Shown here: positions 33,407 through 40,185 of the stretch, in pieces | How positions within the stretch are numbered: position 1 is the stretch's first letter | How the letters are laid out: each line of letters begins with the position of its first letter | Origin: a virus | DNA: 40,185 nt | Virus record (IMG/VR): IMGVR_UViG_3300009151_000149 | Location: 1 to 40,185 of that record | Reading direction: 5' to 3' (one strand) | The notes under the pieces: generated by a model | What the model was told of the DNA's origin: nothing | Databases searched by the model: none | The model's input: the letters and a program-made list of their open reading frames with translations, nothing else | Program-made: the position numbers and the translations under genes

Positions 33407-36400
33407 ATGGCAGAATTTAAATTAGGTAGAATTAAGTTTGTGTATCAAGGTACATGGACAACAAGTCACAGCTATGTTGTTGATGACGTTGTTACAAATG
33501 GCGGAAAAACTTTCATTTGTGTAATAAGTCATACTAGTTCGGCAGCATTTGCTACAGATTTAGCAGGCATTCCCGGAGTCACTAAGTGGAACTTGATTGC
33601 TGACGGTTCAACATGGAGAAATACCTGGGCCGGTACTACCTATTATAATCCAGGCGACATTGTCATCTGGGGAGCAACTGTTTACATTTGTAAAACAGCA
33701 CATACTAGTCAAACTTACTTAGAAGATGATCTAAGTAAATGGGATACATTCTCTGCAGGATTCAAATGGTTAGGTGCATGGACAACCAGTACACGATACA
33801 AAGTTCGTGATTTAGTCTACTACGGTGGAAGTAGTTACGTTTGTAAAACACAACATACTAGTGCCGCAACTGCCGCTAGTGGCTTAGAAGCCGATAGTGC
33901 AAACTGGGATTTATTCAATCAGAGTCTTTCATATCTTGGAAACTGGAGCGGTAGCAGTGTAAGATATAAAATAAATGACGTTGTCAAGTCCGGAGCAAAC
34001 TTATGGATTTGCACTGCTTATCATACATCAACCGGCACAGCTATTGATACAGACAAATTTGCTATTTTTGTCAACGGATTCCAATTTGGCGGCGCATGGA
34101 GCTCAGCTAGTGATTACCTAGCAGGCGATGTTGTATCATATGGCGGTAATACATATACTGCCGTAGTAAACAATGGATCAGGAAGTCCACAAAATCCAAG
34201 TACAGCAACTACCTATTGGAAACTATTTACACCTGGACTAGTATATTCTGGCGAATGGACTTCAGCTACATCTTATAAGATTGGTAATGTTGTAACATTA
34301 GGCGGTTATACCCATGCCGCTACTGTCGATAACAGTGTTCAAACATTAACTGTTACAGGTACAACTATCAGTACCGACCCAACTCGTCCTAATCAAATTA
34401 CAACAAGCGGTAATACAAGCGTTCTATCTGTTAACATACCTGTTACATTTGCATCAGCAGTTGGCGGATTAAGCAATACTGCAACATACTATGTAAAAAC
34501 TATTGTTGATAGTACACACTTTACAGTCAGTGCAACAGCACCTAGTGGGCTTGCAGGCTCAGTATTTGTTATAACAAGTACTACAACAAGTCAGTCAATA
34601 ACTGCTACAACTAATCCAAGTCCTCCATATTCTACATACTGGAATAAATTAAGTTCTGGTATCCGTTGGGCATCGTCCGCTAACACAACCTACACAAACG
34701 TTGCAAGCTCAAACGTAAGCGCAACTGGCAGCGGAAGCCCAACATTCACTGTGACCCGCACAGGAACTGCATATTCAGCAGTTATTGGTAGTACTACAGG
34801 AACAGGGTATACAGTCAATGATACATTAAAGATTTTAGGCAGCGCCTTAGGCGGTGCAACTCCAGGTAATGATCTAATTGTTAAAGTAGCAACTATTACT
34901 GGCGGTGGTGGTACAGGTCCTATTGGCACTGTTACAGTTTCTAGCGGATATGCATCAACTTGGAAAACAGGTGTTACTTATGTTGCAGGCGATGCAGTTT
35001 ATTATGGAAACAGCAGTTACATCTGTATCAGTGTTCACATTGGTTCTACTGGTGTAAACGATCCTATTAGCGACACAACTGCAACTTATTGGAATATTTT
35101 GTCAAGCGGAGCAGACACGGGCGCCTTAACTACACAAGGCGACATGGTATACTACGGTACTACTGGTCCTGTACGTTTACCAATCGGCACAGACGGACAA
35201 GTACTACGTGTTAATGGCAATCAGCCAGCATGGTCGTACTACGGCCAACTACAAAACATTGTGTATGTTGCCCCAAGCGGTACTGATACTACTGGAAACG
35301 GACAAGGCCTAACACTAGATAAACCATGGGCAACATTATTATATGCTTGCCGACAAATTGAAGACGGTTATCTAAATACCAATGCTGGATTATTATTAAA
35401 ACTTAATAAACAGTTTATGATGAAAGAAGTTAACAACTTTATTCAAGTTAACTATTCATTTAATGTAACTGGCACCAGCGGAAGCGGAAATACATTTATT
35501 GTTGGTGGTTCAAGTACTACTAGTCAGATAACTACTGCTAATATGTATTACGGAATGCCTATTACATTCTCAGCAGCCACTGGCGGCATAACCGCAGGAA
35601 CTGTATATTATGTAAACACAATTCCTTCTACAACAACATTTACAATTAGCGAAGCGTATCAATCTGGTATAACTCGAGCAATCAGTGCTAGTAGTAGTAC
35701 AGCATCAGTTGCAGCCTTTAACTACGTACAAAGCAAAGCTGAACGCGACACCGGAACAGTAGTTGACGGAATTATATTTGACTTAACTCACGGTGGCAAC
35801 TTATATACTGAAACTGCAACACAAGCATATTTTAAAACACTAACAACATTCACTAGCACAGGAACTACGCAACAAGCGCCAGTATTTGCAGGAAGTTTAA
35901 TATACTTAAAAAACACATTATTCCCTGCGGTACTATCTAACTCAGCACCGGCAGTTAACTATCAAACAGTAAACGGTGTTAGCACAAAAGCTATTCAAAA
36001 TATTACCGGTGTGGCAACTACTGTAGTTGAAAGCAGTGCATTAACAATAGTACAAGGACTAGCAAGTATTATTACTAGTTCAATATCAGCAAGCTCTTAT
36101 GGAAGTATCCCTCAACTATTACGTCCAAATACAACAATTTATTTAAAAACTGGTACATACAACGAATACGGTCCTATCGTAGTTCCAACATATACTGCCA
36201 TTGTTGGTGACGAGTTACGTAGCACCATTGTTCAAGTTTCAGGTGCTAATCAATATTTGGTCAGCGACAAACCTAAAACAGCAGTGGCATTACAACGTGT
36301 CCAACAGTTGATACCTGCGATTGTGAATAACGTACCAGTTAGAACTACAACTGGAGTTACAGCAACTCAACAATATATTAATGGTAGCGCACAAACACTA

Positions 36401-39400
36401 GCAACTACTACACAAAGTATCGTAACAAATGTGGCAACATTACAGTCTATACTAGCTGGCGGATTAACAGCATTACCTGGTTATGCAGTGGCTACTGTTA
36501 CTACTAGCACTGCTAGTTATTCAGTAAGCGGCGCAGGCTCACAAACACTATCAACTCCGGGATTATTTGGTGGTTCATTAACTAATACAGCATACTCTGT
36601 TACCGGATTGGGAGTTGCTGGATACACTGGCAACGTCACTGGCTCAACAATTGGATATGATTCTGCTGTTACAAATATTAATGATAACATTTTATTCTTA
36701 CAACGAGAAGTTGCAGCCTATTTAGAAGGTTATAGCGGTAGCGGATTTAGCTGGACTGCATTATCAGCAGGACAAAAGAGTCAAACACTTCGCGACATTG
36801 CGTTCTTACTACAATCAGTTAAGTACGACTTAACCTACGGTGGTAATACACAAAGTCAAATTGACGGACTAGCTTACTGGTCGTTGACAAATAACACATT
36901 GACTAGTGCGGCAATTATCGCAGGTGCAACAGCGGCATTAACTCGGGTACAAACAGTTATTCCGTACATTATTAACGGCACAACAGCTGGTTGGACAAAA
37001 TCTGCTAACAATAACGGCACACAAGTATTAACAGTGGTTGGTACAAATGCCACTGCCGCATTGTACGCCCAAGCATTGATTGGTAATGTTATTAATTGGA
37101 TCAACGGTACAAACACTCCTGCAAGTGGCGGCAGTTTAAGTACAGGTGCTGGATTAGCTGGAACAGTTCTTCCATGTTTAATATGGGAAAGTGCCGCAAA
37201 CTTATTAGCATATAATACAATACAAGCACAACGTACAGCTATTCAAACACAAATCAGAACATTTGTTGCAACACAATATCCAACAGTTGTACCTAGTCTT
37301 GATTTAACCTATCGTGATGCAGGTACTATTATTGATGCATTATCATATGACATGCTATTAGGCACTAACTATTTTAGTACTGTTGCGGGTCGTGCATACT
37401 ATAGAGCAAATACATCTGCTCAAACATTACTAGGTAGCAAAGAACTACAAGCTACACAAGATTCTATAGATTACATTAGTTACATACTTGGAAGTATTGC
37501 TTCTAATTTAGGAACATTGCCAGCAACAGTTGGTGATGCAGGAAATACTTCTGCAGTTAACCTTGTTGTTACAAATACTAGAGTCATCCAAGATATGTTT
37601 GCAGGCGGTGGCGTAATTACTGGCCCAACAAATCCAAATTATCCAAAAGGGTTGTTACACCAACCAGCAATCAGCATGCCAACGGTTACTGGATATAACT
37701 CATCATATCTAGCAAACTATGGCGATGCTGTGACATTAATACAAGCTAACTATCAGTTTATCAAAGATGAAATTGTAAGTTTCTTGAACACAGATGGAGT
37801 TTTAACTGGCTCAGCACAGTGGAGTTCTTACAGTGATACTTACAAAGCAGAAACATTGCGCGACTTAACTAATATGCTTGACGCAATCTGTTATGATATG
37901 ACATATGGATGTAATAGCCAATCATTGATTACCGGAAGCTCATATTACAGTTTGAATACTGCACAATTAGTTGCACCATATCTACTTGGTGTGCAAGAAG
38001 CAGTATCTAGATTATCTGTTATCCTTGGACAAATTGTTCAGAAGACAAGTGTAACACGTAGCACAGGAAACACCACTACACAATATACAACTGGTACAGC
38101 TGGATCTGCGGTATCGGCATCATTTGCACAGGCTCGTGTTGCTGATATACTATATTGGATTAACAATGGCGCTCCTGACACATCAGCCGCAACATTTACT
38201 GGTACTATCAGTGGAACAACACTAACTGTAAGTTCTGTTACAGGTACTGTTAAAATTGGACAGATTGTTACAGGCGGATCGGTTGCTGTAGGCACCTATA
38301 TTACAGCAGGTTCTAACTTGCTTTGGACAGTTAGCATAAGTCAAACAGCTACGGCTACTGGTTCTACTCTAGTTATTACCCCAGTAACATCTGGAGCATA
38401 CGCACTAGCAACCACAGCAAATAAAGGATCATTTGATGCTATCCAAGCTCGTGCAAGTGAAATTGCAAACGATGCTCAATCATGGGTAACACGTTTTTAT
38501 CAAAACGAAAGTCCTATCTTAACACTAACAAATCGCGATGCAGGATATGTAGTTTCAGCACTAGCATACGATGTATTGTTTGGAGGTAACTTCCAAAGTA
38601 TTCAATCTGGACGTTTATATAATAGTTTAGTTCCTTCCGTTGCCACATTACACACTAGCCTTGCAGACTCAACATACGGCGCACTTGGATTTATTGGCGA
38701 GCGTGTTAAAATACTTGCCGCAAACGGCGCAGTTGTACAAACTCAAACCGTTATTGACGAAATGGTCGCACAGATTTATGGACAGCCTACAAGTACAGCA
38801 ACATTTACTGGTACCATTACTGGCACACAGCTAGTTGTTAATGCTGCCACTCTTGTAGGAACTCTTGCTATTGGCATGACCCTTTCAGGAACTGGTATAG
38901 CTAATGGAACAAGCATTGTTTCAGGAAGTGGAACAACATGGTTATTGAACTATAATCAGTCAGCAGCCTCAACTACTACAAGTATTATTAATGTAACTAC
39001 AAGTGTAGTATTAAACGGAACTACATATACTAATATTCTTACAGCAGGTAGTACAAGTGGATATGTTCCGGGATTAGTCATTACACTTACAGGAACAAGT
39101 ATTAGTAATCTTGTAGCCGGCACATACTATATTAAACAAGTATTAAGCTCAACACAGTTTACAGTTAGCCAAACATATCTTGGATCAGTATTTGCTATTA
39201 ACAGTACTGCTACCGGAGCAATGACAGCAGTTGTGTATGGTATCTACGGCGGACTTGCTCTAACTACAAGTATTACAGCCAGCGGAACAACTATACCAGT
39301 TACTGCCGTAACTACAAGTACAAACTTGATTACAGTAGCAACTAATGCTGGTATGTATGTTAACATGCCAATTACTTTCACTGGATTACCAGCAAACATT

Positions 39401-40185
39401 ACTACAACAGCAACAGCAATTACAAGTAATGCAATTACGCTGTCAAGTGTCACTGGTGTAGCTGTAGGACAACGTGTTTGGTTTACAGGATTTGCACCGC
39501 AAGCAAGTGGTACAGCTTCATCAATCGTAGCCTACCAACGCTATTATGTTCAATCAATAGTAAGTAGTACTATTACCATTGCCGCAACATTTGGTGGATC
39601 AGCTATTACACTAACTAATGCTACTGGCTTAACACTAACAGCAACATTTGATGCCGCTGGTGGTCTAACTCCGGGTAATATCTATTGGATTAACAGTGTA
39701 ACAGCTGGAACATATCCAGCAGCCGGAACAAGTATCACAGTTACAGCTACTTATAAGAGCGGTACTGCATTAACGATTACAAATTCTTTAACAGGATTAA
39801 CAGCCACAGCTACTGCCGGTATGCCAATCAATCAAGGTATTTGTGATAAGAACACTAACGGTACTATCCAACCTTGGAACAACCCAACAGGATCATATGG
39901 TTCTGCTACTGGTTACAATAATACATTGTCTACAATACAAGGTGCAGAAGTTATTCGTGCTAATAAGGCATTCTTAGCTAGTGAAATGGTTGCTTATGTG
40001 CAATCTATATATACTGCAACAGTTACTACTACAGTGTCAAACGGAACCATTACAACTAGCGGAGCACATAACTTAACAGTAAATGACCCAATAGTGTTTA
40101 CTAGTACAGGATCATCTATCGATCTTTCTATTGCACTAGGCACAGTATATTGGGTATTAACAACACCAAGTACTACAACATTTAC
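33407..40185 (+). CDS. Second giant modular tail/adhesin protein, 3' end outside window (at least 2259 codons)
   Basis: Starts MAEFKLGRIKFVYQGTW, paralogous to the N-terminus of the 3109-aa protein, and appears open to the window edge. N-terminal part: seven 'W....Y..GD.V.YGG..Y.C...HTS' modules (about residues 10-300, plus one near 520). Beta-helix entry 'IVYVAPSGTDTTGNGQG' (about 620) and 'TGTYNEYGPIVVPTYTAIVG' (about 913). Five helical repeats centred on 'RD.........(Y/F)D...GGN' at about 781, 1129, 1303, 1485 and 1709, where the paralog has one. From about 1590 to the edge there are repeated Thr/Ser-rich beta modules. It lacks, as far as seen, the propeller and LamG domain; those could lie beyond the edge. 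Probably a surface-binding adhesin. Confidence 0.8.
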   Translation, partial: MAEFKLGRIKFVYQGTWTTSHSYVVDDVVTNGGKTFICVISHTSSAAFATDLAGIPGVTKWNLIADGSTWRNTWAGTTYYNPGDIVIWGATVYICKTAHTSQTYLEDDLSKWDTFSAGFKWLGAWTTSTRYKVRDLVYYGGSSYVCKTQHTSAATAASGLEADSANWDLFNQSLSYLGNWSGSSVRYKINDVVKSGANLWICTAYHTSTGTAIDTDKFAIFVNGFQFGGAWSSASDYLAGDVVSYGGNTYTAVVNNGSGSPQNPSTATTYWKLFTPGLVYSGEWTSATSYKIGNVVTLGGYTHAATVDNSVQTLTVTGTTISTDPTRPNQITTSGNTSVLSVNIPVTFASAVGGLSNTATYYVKTIVDSTHFTVSATAPSGLAGSVFVITSTTTSQSITATTNPSPPYSTYWNKLSSGIRWASSANTTYTNVASSNVSATGSGSPTFTVTRTGTAYSAVIGSTTGTGYTVNDTLKILGSALGGATPGNDLIVKVATITGGGGTGPIGTVTVSSGYASTWKTGVTYVAGDAVYYGNSSYICISVHIGSTGVNDPISDTTATYWNILSSGADTGALTTQGDMVYYGTTGPVRLPIGTDGQVLRVNGNQPAWSYYGQLQNIVYVAPSGTDTTGNGQGLTLDKPWATLLYACRQIEDGYLNTNAGLLLKLNKQFMMKEVNNFIQVNYSFNVTGTSGSGNTFIVGGSSTTSQITTANMYYGMPITFSAATGGITAGTVYYVNTIPSTTTFTISEAYQSGITRAISASSSTASVAAFNYVQSKAERDTGTVVDGIIFDLTHGGNLYTETATQAYFKTLTTFTSTGTTQQAPVFAGSLIYLKNTLFPAVLSNSAPAVNYQTVNGVSTKAIQNITGVATTVVESSALTIVQGLASIITSSISASSYGSIPQLLRPNTTIYLKTGTYNEYGPIVVPTYTAIVGDELRSTIVQVSGANQYLVSDKPKTAVALQRVQQLIPAIVNNVPVRTTTGVTATQQYINGSAQTLATTTQSIVTNVATLQSILAGGLTALPGYAVATVTTSTASYSVSGAGSQTLSTPGLFGGSLTNTAYSVTGLGVAGYTGNVTGSTIGYDSAVTNINDNILFLQREVAAYLEGYSGSGFSWTALSAGQKSQTLRDIAFLLQSVKYDLTYGGNTQSQIDGLAYWSLTNNTLTSAAIIAGATAALTRVQTVIPYIINGTTAGWTKSANNNGTQVLTVVGTNATAALYAQALIGNVINWINGTNTPASGGSLSTGAGLAGTVLPCLIWESAANLLAYNTIQAQRTAIQTQIRTFVATQYPTVVPSLDLTYRDAGTIIDALSYDMLLGTNYFSTVAGRAYYRANTSAQTLLGSKELQATQDSIDYISYILGSIASNLGTLPATVGDAGNTSAVNLVVTNTRVIQDMFAGGGVITGPTNPNYPKGLLHQPAISMPTVTGYNSSYLANYGDAVTLIQANYQFIKDEIVSFLNTDGVLTGSAQWSSYSDTYKAETLRDLTNMLDAICYDMTYGCNSQSLITGSSYYSLNTAQLVAPYLLGVQEAVSRLSVILGQIVQKTSVTRSTGNTTTQYTTGTAGSAVSASFAQARVADILYWINNGAPDTSAATFTGTISGTTLTVSSVTGTVKIGQIVTGGSVAVGTYITAGSNLLWTVSISQTATATGSTLVITPVTSGAYALATTANKGSFDAIQARASEIANDAQSWVTRFYQNESPILTLTNRDAGYVVSALAYDVLFGGNFQSIQSGRLYNSLVPSVATLHTSLADSTYGALGFIGERVKILAANGAVVQTQTVIDEMVAQIYGQPTSTATFTGTITGTQLVVNAATLVGTLAIGMTLSGTGIANGTSIVSGSGTTWLLNYNQSAASTTTSIINVTTSVVLNGTTYTNILTAGSTSGYVPGLVITLTGTSISNLVAGTYYIKQVLSSTQFTVSQTYLGSVFAINSTATGAMTAVVYGIYGGLALTTSITASGTTIPVTAVTTSTNLITVATNAGMYVNMPITFTGLPANITTTATAITSNAITLSSVTGVAVGQRVWFTGFAPQASGTASSIVAYQRYYVQSIVSSTITIAATFGGSAITLTNATGLTLTATFDAAGGLTPGNIYWINSVTAGTYPAAGTSITVTATYKSGTALTITNSLTGLTATATAGMPINQGICDKNTNGTIQPWNNPTGSYGSATGYNNTLSTIQGAEVIRANKAFLASEMVAYVQSIYTATVTTTVSNGTITTSGAHNLTVNDPIVFTSTGSSIDLSIALGTVYWVLTTPSTTTF

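Noticed and set aside
13930-40185. Transposon or insertion sequence as the cause of the large repeated region
   Set aside because: I noticed no transposase, integrase or terminal inverted repeats; duplication of fibre modules explains the similarity.

Overview
This window reads as the late structural region of a T4-like myovirus (tailed phage, Caudoviricetes). It carries a collinear T4-type head block (portal gp20, prohead core, protease gp21, scaffold gp22, major capsid gp23). A gp46 recombination subunit and a gp26-type baseplate/tail protein are also present, and promoter-like TATAAATA boxes resembling T4 late promoters lie in front of several genes. The DNA is AT-rich. The protein set (gp26 with a very small gp51-like partner, a 2OG-Fe(II) oxygenase-like protein after gp23, very large modular tail proteins) most resembles marine or freshwater T4-like phages of the cyanophage/pelagiphage kind. 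The host cannot be fixed from this sequence.

Layout. 1-1592: the 3' part of the gp46/SbcC-like ATPase, a small helical protein, and a GIY-YIG nuclease domain protein. 1593-2099: about 500 nt without a gene but with several perfect hairpins, ending in a TATAAATA box. 2100-3224: a low-complexity protein with two EF-hand-like loops. 3221-4317, minus strand: a gp26-like protein and a small downstream frame. 4378-7491: a long tape-measure-like protein. 7501-13319: head genes 20, a small protein, a prohead-core-like acidic protein, 21, 22 and 23, closed by a strong terminator. 13383-13838: an oxygenase-like protein. 13930-40185: at least 26 kb of virion, tail-fibre and adhesin genes. These include two paralogous beta-helix fibres (883 and 962 aa), two small beta-sandwich paralogs, a 3109-aa giant protein, and a second giant that runs off the window end (at least 2259 codons).

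The strongest observation is in the minus-strand pair. The gp26-like frame ends with the heptamer T TTT TTC three codons before its stop (TTC GCG TAA). The -1 frame is open from there straight into the small downstream gene. This is the layout of the lambda G/G-T tail-assembly chaperones, and it lies next to the tape-measure gene just as G/T does. A -1 programmed frameshift giving a gp26-gp51-like fusion is the best explanation, and I am not aware of it being described for T4-like phages.

The distal half is built from a shared kit of modules. These are N-terminal repeats resembling carbohydrate-binding modules (seven in each giant), a beta-helix core present in four genes, a helical 'RD..(10-11)..YD...GGN' repeat, a 'YY(V/I)..I....FT(V/I)S' beta repeat, and an Asp-box-like propeller split by a LamG-like lectin domain. 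The region therefore looks like a fast-evolving host-recognition locus growing by duplication and domain insertion.
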